Shown here in pieces: positions 40,930 to 51,852 of a stretch of DNA of 64,000 bases; within the stretch, counting starts at the first letter, position 1, and every line of letters starts with the position of its first letter. This stretch comes from Lucinisca nassula. Lineage: Eukaryota > Mollusca > Bivalvia > Lucinida > Lucinidae. Both the position numbers and the translations under genes were made by a program. The stretch is from contig OY757026.1 in NCBI GenBank assembly GCA_963580285.1, positions 83,736,651 to 83,800,650 of the forward strand. The letters are read 5' to 3'. The notes below the pieces were generated by a model that was given only the letters and a program-made list of their open reading frames with translations, was not told the origin of the DNA and ran no database searches.

Positions 40930-41150
40930 AAGTCAATTCGTACCTGTTTTTGAAGAACTGGGTACAAAATGACCAAAATCGATTCCCAGCAAAAAATAAA
41001 AGTGGGTACGAAATGACCAAAGTGGGTACGAAATGTCCAAAATAGGTACGAAATGACCAAAATGAAAAATAAAACGGGTACGAAATGACCAAATGGTACG
41101 AAATGACTTGGGTACGAAATGACTAGGGCACGAAATGACTGGAAACCTGT
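40930..41150 (-). repeat. Minisatellite GGTACGAAATGAC, right block (inverted)
   Basis: Eight or so units of GGGTACGAAATGACCAAA, the reverse complement of the left block at 38041. Followed by an A-rich stretch (41205-41240). Confidence 0.85.
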
Positions 41151-41883
41151 ACAACCACTGTACAGTCAATCCACAGCCACACGATTTTCGCATCAATAAT
41201 AAAAAAAAAGGAAAAAAGAAAAAAAGAAAAAAGAAAAAGCGACACCATGATTGCGGAGGACATGTGGCAGACCAATGTCTAAACAGCACGCCCCCGCCTC
41301 AGCAATGGTCAGTAACACATATGTACCAATCGCTGCATTCACACACGTTAAGTTTTAATGGCTTGGATGAAGACTAGCCCTTGACCGGGTTCTGTAGGAT
41401 TTCTTGTTTTCGAATGTTTTTATTCTACTGAGGTCGCAAACTTCTTTGTGTTTAATAGGTTTAGCTATAATAGGATTAATCTCTGCATTACGATGACTTA
41501 ACCTAGCGATGAACTCTTCTCATGCCTTGGGACATCAACGACAAACTGCGTAGACCCAGATCAGACGCCTAACGTCTATAGAGTTTGCTTAAGGTAAAGG
41601 AATTTGTGTAAAACCGACAACAAACCAGACAAACTAACAACCCCACAAATTGGAAAGCTATAATAAAGAGGATTCTAAGTGTCACATTATGGTTAAGACG
41701 TTTGTTTGTCCTGTAAATAGTTCTGCTGTTATAACGTTTATGTCCTCTCCCTAATTCTTATGTTGATTTAGTGTGTTCTTCTAACTTGACAACATAAGTA
41801 TTGCCCTCTTCAAACGTATTGCTTCTATTCTCAGTATATTTCCTATGTAGTTAAGTATTTATACATTAGCTCGAATTCCTTTG
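41151..41883. other. No gene; family E hairpin fragment near 41530-41590
   Basis: ACTGCGTAGACCCAGATCAG followed by ACGCCTAACGTC is a truncated family E hairpin. Otherwise nothing recognised. Confidence 0.45.
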
Positions 41884-42183
41884 AATTTAAACACACCCGT
41901 GCGACATAGTGTATTTTCCACATCTCCAAAATATCCGTAATATTTTCTTATTTATACTTATAACGAAGGTTATAGGTGCTCATGAGAACCGCCGCATTGT
42001 GGCGCCTCATTGAGGCGATTCTAATGAGTACCCGTAACATATATCTCGGAGCAGAAATGAGAGAAAAATAATGTATACCTCCGTAAACCCCAGTATTCTC
42101 TATATAAAGTGGGTTTTAGTGTGTGTGTGGGGGGGGGGGGGGGGGGGGGAGGAGGTCTTTTCACGGACGATAGCCATGTAGTG
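41884..42183. mobile_element. Foldback element subfamily B, with G-run
   Basis: CACACCCGTGCGACATAGTG left end, core GTGCTCATGAGAACCGCC and GGCGATTCTAATGAGTACCC, CTCTATATAAAGTGGG arm, then a run of about 20 G at 42129-42149 and TCACGGACGATAG. Confidence 0.8.
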
Positions 42184-42237
42184 AAGTCAACGACAATTTT
42201 CCGCTATACTAGGAACTGTACCTCACCCGCCACCCCA

Positions 42238-42350
42238 CCCCTCCCAAAAAGATACCAAAGGGAAAGAAACACCAACATAAAAAAATCATCGAAACTTAAA
42301 TATTAGAAAGGCAATTTCTTTCCCGCAAAATGGCCAGACTACTATCTAAA
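42238..42350 (+). mobile_element. Family G element, fragment
   Basis: GATACCAAAGGGAAAGAAAC, AAGGCAATTTCTTTCCC and GCAAAATGGCCAGACTACTA align with the family's middle part. Confidence 0.6.
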
Positions 42351-42511
42351 ACAGCCATCAAACCATTTGTTAGTCAAATAACGAATGGAAAAAAATTTAA
42401 AGATAAATTATTTAGGGGAATGGATACACCTTCAGGGGAGGCAACTCCTGCAAAAGTATTTTTGTAACCCCTGTCAATAGGGTTCTACTCTTAAAGGAGT
42501 GAATTTGCTCC

Positions 42512-42925
42512 TGTTATGCATGAGAATTTATTTTTCTGATTCCCACTTTCACCCCACTGTGTGACCTAATAATGCTATAAATATCCTCTTAAAGAATATT
42601 CTAGAAATGAGTCATATATTTGTAAACATCTTGTTTACATGAAAAAGTACTTTGGAACCTTACAGAAAGTTCACGTTTGCATTATTTTTAGAAAATTACA
42701 CCATCTTATTCCACAGCCCTGTGGAACATTCTAGAGAAATCTTAGGGTCTATAAAAGAGCTTGATTTTTCTCTTTGAGTGAGACTTTGGAGTTTGAAGTT
42801 TGGGATTTTAAGAAAAGTTATTTCTAAATCCTGTGCTGGATTGTTAAAGGATATTAGTTTTCATTTCGGACTGTGCATTCTGTGGGATCAAGGAAAATAG
42901 ATTCATTCAAGGATATTTCATAACA
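42512..42925 (+). mobile_element. Candidate solo LTR or promoter block with heat-shock elements
   Basis: Bounded by inverted ends TGTTATG (42512) and CATAACA (ending 42925), the TG...CA form of LTRs; a 414-base unit. Inside are GAATATTCTAGAA (42594-42606), a perfect alternating GAAnnTTCnnGAA heat-shock element, GGAACATTCTAGAGAA (42723-42738), a second near-perfect one, and TATAAAAG at 42750-42757. No target-site duplication is visible and no internal retroelement follows, so it may instead be a host promoter. Confidence 0.4.
42748..42760 (+). promoter_or_regulatory. TATA box with upstream heat-shock elements
   Basis: TCTATAAAAGAGC, ten bases downstream of the second heat-shock-like element. 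Spacing is short but compatible with a stress-inducible promoter reading rightward. Confidence 0.45.
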
Positions 42926-43559
42926 GAGCTAAGTACATTTAACTTTCTTACTTATATAGCGCGAACAATTTGACCTGATACTCACCTTTATGCAAGGAAT
43001 AAATTAGACAATGTTATTGCCTGATGCGTTGGCTTTCGTAAACTTCTCGTGAATTTTCGGCATCACGTAAAAGCGGTCCATTTACCGACCTTTATGTATT
43101 GTATAACAATATCGCCATCTTCGGAACACGACGTAGATAAATATATGCATTCAGTCGGGTGTGAAATTATGTTAATAGAGTTCATCAGTCTCAGGTCAAT
43201 TTGTTCGAATTATACAGGTTAAAGATACCTTGAAAATAAATTTTGTTAAATTTTTCTGAAAGGCTTGTTTGCTTTTTGGAGCGTAGCTGTTGCAGCGTAG
43301 CTCCAGTGAAATTAGAAGTGACTTCGGCACTACTTTCGGTGTTACTGCATATGACCCAATCACCAGTGAGAACATAGTACCCCGTGTTAACATAGTAGAT
43401 TATTACGCCATGCGGTATCTTCTAATAGATTGTTTCACAGACCACCTATTTCAAACGGAATAGATGAATATTTTTTAATAGATGAACTGTGTAGAAGTCT
43501 AATCTTTTTATAATTCTGACAGTTCATATAACCCAGTTTACAGCCAATTTGTACCATAA
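42926..43559. other. No recognised feature
   Basis: AT-rich; AATAAA at about 42998 could be a polyadenylation signal for the unit upstream. Confidence 0.45.
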
Positions 43560-43770
43560 AATCCCAAACCTGGCAACTTGCAAACAGGTCAAACCCAGAT
43601 CAGATACCACAGAACGCGGAGACTCATTATGACCTTCTCTGCATGCTTACAAAAAAGGTTCAGCCATTTTTGCCAAATATTTCGTGGAAGCCACAACCTG
43701 ACATCCCTGATTTTAAAATGAACTCATTTCATACTGATATAAGGTGTTGAGGATTCCATTCGTTTAAAAT
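43560..43770. repeat. Family E repeat, hairpin disrupted
   Basis: AAACCCAGATCAGATACC and ACAGAACGCGG keep the left arm; AACCTGACATCCCTGATTTT and GGGTTAA match the flank of the copy at 34640. Confidence 0.6.
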
Positions 43771-43984
43771 GGGTTAAAAGTACGCAGTGTGGGTCGATAA
43801 TGTATTACCAAAATAAGACAGTTGGAATGGGTTTGGACAGGTGCACGTCAAGGCTTATATTGTAAGCAGTAAATTTTGCAGTTGAGACACAGATGAGACG
43901 CCACTTGTTGTAGCGTCTGATCTGGGTTAGCTTTGTTTGTCCCTTAAAAGGCTGCTAGACATATACTCAGAGAATGGGTTAATG

Positions 43985-44003
43985 TGTGTGTGTGTGTGTG
44001 TGT
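43985..44003. repeat. GT microsatellite
   Basis: TGTGTG run in ATGTGTGTGTG context. Confidence 0.9.
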
Positions 44004-44052
44004 GGGGGAACAATGTTACTTTTTTAAAGCACCTGTCTGCGACCATAAATAA

Positions 44053-44212
44053 AGCAAATTATCAGCTCAGTCGCTAGTTCGATACCTGCCGGGTTCGGCA
44101 ACATTCTTTCCAGGAGATTGATCGTGAAATCTGTTCCACGGTGATTCTATCCCTTTCGCTGATTCAAGAAGGGCAGTTGTTGGTTTCCGGTAAAACACTG
44201 TGCACTGTGCTG
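44053..44212 (+). mobile_element. tRNA-derived SINE family T, copy 3 (truncated both ends)
   Basis: Keeps box B region AGTTCGATACCTGCCGGG, CGGCAACATTCTTTCC, GATTGATCGTGAAATCTG and GATTCAAGAAGGGCAGTTGT. Confidence 0.8.
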
Positions 44213-44611
44213 TATGACAATATCTAACCAAAGAAATTGCCTTAATGCCAGATCACTTCTTAAATGGCGTCGTCGAGGCAATTTATTTTTATATAATGGT
44301 AACGGAGTATAATGTCTAAACCTCTTCAAATATTCCTATGGATTGATATTGACAATAACTAACCCAAGAAACTGTCGTATGCAAGATCACTTCATAAATG
44401 GCCTCACCGATGCAATATATATTTAGAAAAATGTTAACAGAGTATAATGTTCAAACCTCTCTGAATAGTCCGATCATTTTTGGCATTCGGATTGATATTG
44501 ACAATACCTAACCCACGAGGCTGTTTTATGCAAGATTACTTTATGAATGGCCTCGCCGAGGAAAAATAATATAAAGAATGAATACGGAGTATAACATCTA
44601 AACCCGGCTTT
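44213..44611 (+). repeat. About 135-150-bp decayed tandem repeat, left part
   Basis: GACAATATCTAACC at 44216, GACAATAACTAACCC at 44351 and GACAATACCTAACCC at 44500 define the unit, each followed by ATGCAAGATCACTT and AATGGCCTCACCGA-like words. The array is split at 44611 by a LINE and goes on at 49085. Confidence 0.75.
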
Positions 44612-44994
44612 TTTAGTTCACCCCACCTCCCCAAATAAAAAAGACTGATATGTGGTGATATATTTGTAAACAATTATTATAATATATATTAGCTCTTCTA
44701 CATGCAAAAGCGACTTTTATGTAAGCATAGATTCCATTTTATATAGATATACGTCTGCTGTTTTCACACTGAAACAAATACTAGTGATGGGTAGTCAAGA
44801 ATACAGTATGAGGTGTCCGCTTAAGGTCACCTCAATTCAGCTAAGTACTATACGGTGAAGTTAAGCTATTGAGACACCTGAAAATAAAACATCTCCCCTT
44901 GAAGGGAACCCTACTCTTGACTTATATACTTGCTTTGGTACTCTGAATTTAGTATTAAGAAGTTAGTAGCTCCTTATGCTTAATTTATTTTCAA

Positions 44995-45273
44995 ATGCTA
45001 GTGTCAATCGATCGTTTATATGCCAGGGTGTTGAAATCCCGAACACACTTCAGAAAGTATTCCCTCGAGGAATTATATTTTGTACATAATTCAATGCTCT
45101 GTATTCTTTTGATGCTTACTTCCCTCTTTCTTTTTGTTCTTTTCTGTCACTTAGCTACCAAACTGGATACATATAATAGAGTTTTATTTAGAAACCTCTC
45201 GTTTTTATACTTATTTCAAACCCTCTGCCTGTGCGCCTGTTTTCCAGGATCACTTTTATATCCGGACAGGTAA
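44995..45273 (+). CDS. Short leader frame of the LINE, function unknown
   Basis: A 92-codon frame in the LINE leader with a strongly hydrophobic middle (residues about 34-55, LCILLMLTSLFLFVLFCHLA). It shows no zinc finger or esterase motif of CR1 ORF1 proteins. Could be a remnant of ORF1 or chance. Confidence 0.25.
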   Translation: MLVSIDRLYARVLKSRTHFRKYSLEELYFVHNSMLCILLMLTSLFLFVLFCHLATKLDTYNRVLFRNLSFLYLFQTLCLCACFPGSLLYPDR

Positions 45274-45476
45274 TGATGTAAATGCATGGCGCGCAAGCAT
45301 TGGGCACTTCTATACAAAACTACAGGTTATTCTCTGTCGACACCACTATAGGATTGACCTTTACAATCTTCTGTTTTACTATCTTAACATCTTGAAATAT
45401 TCCTAAAAACATGCTCTTTATGAGATAACAAACTTATTTTTTTATTATTCTCTTAGATTTTTATTCGACGACTATA

Positions 45477-46229
45477 ATGGTTTTATTACGTCTTATTTTG
45501 TCTGGTGATGTTGAAGAAAACCCAGGACCACTCTTGTCTCAATGCGTAACTGATTCGAACCAGTCCAGTTTGTCTATTTTTCATCTAAACATAAGAAGTA
45601 TTCGTAACAAATTAGATTTTATAAAGGAAAACTGTTTGGATTTTGATATCTTGTGCTTCACTGAAACTCATCTGACTAATGACATTCCAACGGACATTCT
45701 AAAACGTGAGGGTTTCAATGATCCTTATAGGATTGAAAACACTGCTCATTCAGGGGGACTGCTTGTATATATCTCCATAAATCTGCTGTGTAAACGACGC
45801 CCAGAATTCGAACACATTTCTATACAATCGATTTGGACAGAAATAAAGTTTAAGGATTCATCACTCATACTATGTAACATTTACAGACCACCCAACAGCC
45901 AAGTTCAGCTTTGGGATGAACTTAACGTTTCAATTGAAAATGCGCTTGATAGTTGTAGTAATTTAATTATAGTTGGTGATCTTAATGAGAATTTATTTAA
46001 CGTTCATAACAACCATTTACACGGCTTAATACTGTTAAACGATTTGAGAAATGTTATTCAAGAGCCAACTAGAGTAACCAATCAAACAGCAACATTAATA
46101 GAACCTGTACTTATTTCTAGCTCAGTTACTGATTTTGACTCTGGCGTATTGGATGTACCGGATAATATAAGCGACCATCATGCTACATACATACACGTCT
46201 CTTTTAAAATGGCACAACCCCCTACATAG
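45477..46229 (+). pseudogene. LINE ORF2, N-terminal 2A peptide and endonuclease
   Basis: Starts MVLLRLILSGDVEENPGP: residues 11-18 match the D-x-E-x-N-P-G-P 2A consensus that makes ribosomes skip the last Gly-Pro bond. An in-frame TAA at 45426-45428 supports this ATG as the start. The nuclease follows with FHLNIRSIRNKL (Asn), CFTETHL (Glu), IIVGDLNENLF and NISDHHATYIHV (Asp-His). A TAG at 46227-46229 interrupts the frame, but the same frame continues for 500 codons, so this is one nonsense mutation. Confidence 0.88.
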
Positions 46230-47933
46230 AAACGTAAAGTTTGGCTGTATAGTAGGGCAGATTTCAATAAACTTAATGACTTAATTAGCCAGTTCGATTG
46301 GAGTTTTATTCTATCGAACTCAGTAAATGATTCTTGCAAATTGTTTACAGAAACATTTCTTCAATTTATACATGACTGCATTCCGCATAAAGAGGTAACT
46401 ATCAGACCGAATGATAAACCATGGTACGATTCACAAATAAGAACAACAACAAGACAAAGAGACAGACAACGAAAACATGCAATTAAAACTAAGAAAACCG
46501 AGGATTGGACAAAATTTAAATGCTTGCGAAACAAAGTTAATAACATGAAAAAACATGCAAAAGAACAATTTTATAACAATATGGAACAAACTATTATGGA
46601 CTCAAGTATAAGCAACCCTAAATTATATTGGAAACTCTTACGTCAATTTATAAAGTCCAATAAAAATGCCGAACTTATTCCTCCACTTAAAACGGTTTTA
46701 CAGGATGGAACAGAGCAATATTTTTTCAATGATTCTGAAAAAGCTAATTGTCTGAATGATTTTTTTGTATCAATCTCTACAGTAAATGATTCTAATACAA
46801 CGTTACCCACTCTCCTTCCTAAAACTCAGAACGTAATTTCTCAAATTCAAGTTCTAGAATCGGAAATTATTGATGTTATAGATTTATTAAATCCAAACAA
46901 AGCTGTAGGAGAAGATATGATTAGCCACAAAGTTCTCAAGGCTGTAAAATTTGCAATTGTAAAACCTTTATGTCTCCTGATTAACAAGTCACTAGAGGAA
47001 TGTGAATTCCCAGACATGTGGAAACTGTCAGTTGTCATGCCTCTCTTCAAAAAGGGTGAATTAAACCTCCCTTCAAACTATAGACCGATAGCACTTCTAA
47101 GCAACATTGGTAAAATAATGGAACGTGTAGTTTACAAACATATCTATAATCATTTACATGAAAATGATTTGGTTTATTGCAAACAGTCAGGCTTTCTCTC
47201 TGGTCATTCTACTGTCTATCAACTCATTGACATGTACCACCAAACTTGTCAAAGTATCGATTCTAAACAGTATACGTGTATGGTATTTTGTGATGTTTCT
47301 AAAGCATTTGATCGTGTATGGCATAAAGGGTTGTTATTAAAACTGCAGCAGAATGTAATCTCTGGAAATTTACTTACTTGGATAAATAGTTATTTAACGA
47401 ACAGAAAACAGAAAGTTTTTATAGGGTCTTCCTATTCAAATGAAAAAGAAACTACAGCTGGTGTGCCACAAGGTTCAGTTTTGGGTCCTCTATTTTTCTT
47501 GATATATATAAATGATAGTGTTGACAAGCTTTTAAGTATTGTAAGACTTTTTGCAGATGACACTTCTTTAGCTTTCAGCGCATGTAATATACCTAATATA
47601 GAAGGAATTTTAAATCACGACTTAATACTTTCTCAGTGGGCTAAGCAGTGGCTTGTAGATTTTAATCCTAAAAAAACGGAGGCTTTATTTTTCACATTAG
47701 AAAATATTACCGTTAGACCAAACTTGGTCTTTGAAGATGTTCCGGTAGAATTTGTTAGTGAGCATAAACATTTGGGTGTAACCTTCTCAAATGATGCTAA
47801 GTGGCATGACCACATTAGTAATATTGTGTCATCTGCATCCAAAATTCTCGGTATTATGCGTAAAATAAAGTTCTCCTTAAGTCGGAAAGCTATGAATCAA
47901 GTTTACATCTCTTTTTTTGGGACCAATTTTTGA
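46230..47933 (+). pseudogene. LINE ORF2, reverse transcriptase
   Basis: Continues the endonuclease frame after the TAG (first ATG at 46341). RT blocks in order: LNPNKAVGEDMIS, VVMPLFKKGELNLPSNYRPI, QSGFLSGHSTVYQLI, VFCDVSKAFDRVWHKGLL, AGVPQGSVLGPLFFLIYIND and the catalytic LFADDTSL, then the ...FNPKKTEALFF block. The frame is lost at a T-run near 47910-47917, where the next frame takes over inside the word ISFF/GPIFEYASVVWD. Confidence 0.9.
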
Positions 47934-48726
47934 ATATGCCTCTGTTGTGTGGGACAGTTGCACAGTTCTAGAAAAAGACACTTTAGAAAAAATTCAGCAC
48001 GAAGCGGCGCGTATCGTTACGGGCTTAACACGCTCCGTGTCTTTACAAAACCTGTATAAAGAAATAGGATGGATGTCTTTAGGGGACAGGCGAATGTACC
48101 AAAAGTTAATGATAATGTACAAGGTCCGAAATCAACTTGTCCCGGACTATTTAAAAAATCTCTTCCCCCCAACAGTCGGTAGCAATACACCATACCAATT
48201 ACGAAATGCACAAAATTACCAGTTACTTAGCAGTAGAACAACACTTTTTTCTAGATCATTTGTTCCAGCATCTATATCTCTGTGGAATAATCTTCCTGAA
48301 AACATTAGAAATTCTGCCACTATCTCTTCTTTTAAAACGGCTGTTCTAGCTCATTTGTTTGTGATACCTTCTGTACCATCATATTTCATATCTGGAAGCA
48401 GACATCTTTCGATTATTCATGCACGAATACGCAACAACTGTAGCGAGCTTAATTATGACCGTTACAATAATCATTTAATAGTAGATGCCCACTGTGATTG
48501 TGGACATGTAGTAGAAGATGCAGAACATTTTTTCTTTCAATGCCCAAAGTATGCCAATGCACGAGTTCATTTTTTTCAGGCAACCAGAATGTTTCACCCT
48601 CTGAATTGTCAGATTGTACTTTATGGTAAGGCAAATGCTACTGAAAACGAAAACAAAGACTTGTTCAAAAGTGTACAATGTTATATCAAGGAAACATGTC
48701 GCTTTGCACATGGTTCACAGGGATAA
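47917..48726 (+). pseudogene. LINE ORF2, thumb and C-terminal domain
   Basis: IFEYASVVWDSCTVLEKD and LEKIQHEAARIVTG are the usual post-palm CR1/L2/Jockey blocks. The C-terminus has RIRNNCSELNYDRYNNHL then HCDCGHVVEDAEHFFFQCP, a Cys/His-rich end. Ends TAA at 48724-48726. Confidence 0.88.
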
Positions 48727-48783
48727 CCGGTATATTTGTCTTTTAATAACTCTATAAACAATATCTCGTTTGGTAGCCGGTAC

Positions 48784-48830
48784 TCTCTCTTTCCCTCTCT
48801 CTCTCTCTTTCCCCCTCTCTCTCTCTTTCC

Positions 48831-48886
<56 letters not shown>
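48784..48886. repeat. CT microsatellite in the LINE 3' UTR
   Basis: TCTCTC run with a few TTCCC breaks. Confidence 0.95.
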
Positions 48887-48888
<2 letters not shown>

Positions 48889-49084
48889 GTTTGAAAAATT
48901 AGACTGAAAAATCTATTTTGCGATGTGTTGAAACATTCATTGTCATCTGTTATTGCTTGTAATTGTGTAATTTGTACGGGACGGGCCGTAATTAATGTTG
49001 TTAGAACTTGTGGCGCAACCCATTTGCTTGTAACTTACATGTATATATGCAATAAAATATGTTTAAACAAAAAAAAAAAAAAAA

Positions 49085-49640
49085 CCGGCTTTGATCATGT
49101 TCGGCATACAGGCTGATATTGACAATACATAACCTGCAAATTGCCTTATGCCAAATTACTTTACAAACGGCCTCGCCTAGACAAACTGCAAAATTATTTC
49201 GAAGTGTAACTTCTAATCTACTTGGAATATTTTGACAACTGTTAGCATACAGATAGATACTGTACAGATCTAACCAACGCGATTCCTGAATGCCCAATTT
49301 CTTTATTTTAGCCGCGGCAAGGTAAAAAAGTCACCCACTGTCGCGGTCGTATAACTTTCAAACCAACGGGTATATTTATAATGTTTTGCATGCAGATGGA
49401 AATTGACAAGATCAAGCTAATGATATTGTCTAATGACAGATAGCTTTATAAACAACCTCACCGAGGCAATTTTTAAAGACTGATTACGGATGTATAACTT
49501 ATAAACTGCTGGGAAAATTATGATAATTTTTCACATGAAGATAAACATAATCAAGACGTAACCAAGGAGAATGTCTAATGCAAGATAAATAACCTTCCCA
49601 AGGTAATTTTTCAAAAACTGATTACATAAAATAACTTTAA
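49085..49640 (+). repeat. Decayed tandem repeat, right part (49085-49640)
   Basis: Resumes with CCGGCTTTGATCATGTTCGG, GATATTGACAATACATAACC at 49115 and further weak units (AATTGACAAGATCAAG near 49403). Words such as AACCTCACCGAGGCAATTTT repeat the left part. Confidence 0.7.
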
Positions 49641-49732
49641 AGCCGCCAAACAATTGCGCATCCGCAGTTATTGCACGAACTATAGCTCAGCAGAAATCTT
49701 CAAGTAAACTGTAGAACTGCATTGTTGCTGTA

Positions 49733-49915
49733 TTGCTCAAAAATATTGATTGTGGGTACTTAATAAAACTGCCTCGTCAAGGCGGTTCAATCAAGTCCCC
49801 ACAATCAATGTTTTGAGCAGAGATAAGAAAATATCAAAATTTTGTATCTTAAAATTTCCATTTTTTTTTTGCCCAAAAATTGACAATGTATTTGTACAGG
49901 CGTGTTTTCGTGATG
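49733..49915. mobile_element. Foldback element subfamily A, left arm shortened
   Basis: TATTGATTGTGGGTACTTAA, ACTGCCTCGTCAAGGCGG centre, GATAAGAAAATATC arm and TACAGGCGTGTTTTCGTGATG right end. Confidence 0.8.
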
Positions 49916-50418
49916 GTTGTTGTGGGGTCTACACCTTAGAGTGAGTTAATTTCAATATAGGTCTTGTTGCTTTAACACGACTTCTGGCCCAGAATAGCTT
50001 GAAACAGCTATGTTCACTGGATTAATATGAGCCTGAATTAAAATACCAATCAGACGCTAAATCAAATTATCAAAGCTACTCTCCATCAGCACTCTCAGTG
50101 CTTTGATTCTTTCTGCTACGCCTGGCGCGTAACACTCATCAGGAGCAAATTCTTTCCCTCAAGAGTAGACCCCTTTTCCCGTGGGGCAGGGCTTATAGAA
50201 AAGCGAACAGGAAGTCCCGAAAATTTTCTCCCCTTGAACGATGGCGGAAAAATCTGCCAGGTGTTCCCAATTCCCTTAAGCGTATTTATTGATGCTCAAT
50301 GAAGTTGTTAGGAGCCCTTCAGAGTTCGCTTTCTCTGCTCCTCAAACTTCAATAGTTCCAATTCTACATTATTGTGCACATTTCGGGCGTTTTGATTGGT
50401 TGAAATAAAATTTTTATA
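49916..50418. other. No recognised feature
   Basis: Contains a hairpin-like stretch 50087-50146 considered and rejected as a ribozyme. No coding evidence. Confidence 0.45.
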
Positions 50419-50763
50419 CAGTCGAACTTCAATGGCTCGAACACCTTTGGGACCTCGAAAATCTGTTCGAGACAGGGGTAGTTCGAGCCACTGAGGGTTA
50501 CTGTCAGGAGGCATAACGAGATACTTTTAGGCAACTTTTCGGTGTTCTATAATGAAAATGTATGGTGTGTACTCATTAGAATCGCCTCATCGAGGCGATT
50601 CTAATGAGTACACACAGCAAACATTTGCAAGATATAACGCTAAAATCTCCTTAATTATCCCCCACTATTTCTTATGTAGAGGATTTCGCAAGGGGCTCAA
50701 GAGTGGGTTCGACACATCCATGGTAAACGAGCCATCGGTGATCGAGCCATCGAAGTTCTACTG
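50419..50763. mobile_element. pogo/Tigger-like MITE with TA duplication
   Basis: Ends CAGTCGAACTTCAATGGCTC (left) and GAGCCATCGAAGTTCTACTG (right) form inverted repeats of about 20 bases, each flanked by TA (50417-50418 and 50764-50765). GTTCGAG words recur inside. A foldback core ACTCATTAGAATCGCCTCAT with its complement sits at about 50571-50611. No transposase. Confidence 0.75.
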
Positions 50764-50790
50764 TACTTCGATTAATTCCAAGAACTATTT

Positions 50791-51099
50791 TGTTTGCTTG
50801 TTCGTTTGATTTGATGTTTAACGTCCCCGTCAACACTGTAAAGGTCATTTTTGAGGCGCTGCTTCCAATTCTGTGGGACTTTTCCCCGACATTGAGATGA
50901 AATGACCCCTCAAGCCCTGCCGCCCCAGGAAACCAACAGGGTTTATAAGCATGGATGGGCCAACTCATACCGCTTTGCCTGGGCAGGCTTAGATCCTCTA
51001 AGCTGTTTACCAGTACTCGTGTGCGGGCCAGTTTTACCTCTGCGTGTAAGCATCATGCAGCCCATCTATTTCTTCAAGCCCCGATGGGCGGGGTCGGCC
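50791..51099 (-). mobile_element. Short retroposon family S, copy 12 (10-bp target duplication)
   Basis: AGAACTATTT flanks it at 50781-50790 and 51100-51109. Full length. Confidence 0.88.
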
Positions 51100-51109
51100 A
51101 GAACTATTT

Positions 51110-51609
51110 CACACAGCGACAGGTAGTATAATAAGAATACGTATTAAACCCACGCGATGTGACGTCAACAGCGTTCGATTTAAAGATGGATAATTACTGC
51201 AAACGTAAATGTTAAAAGACAAATAAACTGAATTCAAAGACGACATTTCAATACGCTTGGGTTTCTTTTAAAGATGGCAGCTTCTAATCGAATAATCATT
51301 CCGCCGTTGCCGTGAGGTAGTTTATTTTTAGGCTATTTGAACATTTCAGTGACAAAGTTGGAATTATAAGGAATATAATAAGGAAGGGCTTTATCCTATG
51401 TTTGTGAGTGATTCGCCAATAAAATGCACAAAAATGAAATTTATTCCCACAAGGAGCGTTATTCATTTCTTAAGTAAGAAAGCCGCAACAAACAACAATC
51501 TGTTTTAGATACGTATGCCCGCGACAAATCAAATTCGCCTGCTTACCAACTCTGTCTGCATACACACTTCCCTTGGCCTGACCATAATATTCATGTAGTA
51601 CACAGCGAC
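51110..51609. other. No recognised feature
   Basis: AT-rich, nothing recognised. Confidence 0.5.
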
Positions 51610-51852
51610 TTGAACAAGTTCGTGAAATAAACACCCCCGTTATCCCTAATTTATACAGAGAAAACTGGGGTTTACGGGGATATACATAATTTTGCTTATT
51701 TTTAGTTCAAGAGATAGGTTGTGGGTGCTCGTTAGAACCGCCTCATTCTAGAGATGACTCACAACCTATATTTGCAGTAGAAATGGGAAAAGAAATCATT
51801 GATTTCACAAGAAAAGTAGTCAGTTTGGAGATACGAAAAATGCACTGTGTCG
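51610..51852. mobile_element. Foldback element subfamily B, asymmetric centre
   Basis: CTTGAACAAGTTCGTGAAAT left end, AACTGGGGTTTACGGGG arm, core half GCTCGTTAGAACCGCCTCAT, then the right half begins beyond the core at CTCACAACCTATATTTGC. GGAGATACGAAAAATGCACT marks the right outer arm. Confidence 0.75.

Larger units (their letters stand above)
44612..49084 (+). mobile_element. Full-length CR1/L2-like LINE with 2A motif, poly(A) tail and 8-bp target duplication
   Basis: CCGGCTTT flanks the element at 44604-44611 and 49085-49092. From left to right: a long 5' leader (44612-45476), one large frame encoding endonuclease and reverse transcriptase (45477-48726) broken by one stop and one frameshift, a 3' UTR with a CT microsatellite, AATAAA at 49051 and a poly(A) tail at 49069-49084. 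It interrupts a tandem repeat. Such completeness suggests a fairly recent insertion. Confidence 0.9.

Noticed and set aside
50087..50146. Minus-strand CTGATGAG...GCGTAGCA-GAAAG resembling a hammerhead core
   Set aside because: Stem II would need a bulged base next to the core, and no downstream U-H followed by a strand complementary to the 5' flank (AATTTGCTC) could be found, so stem I cannot form.
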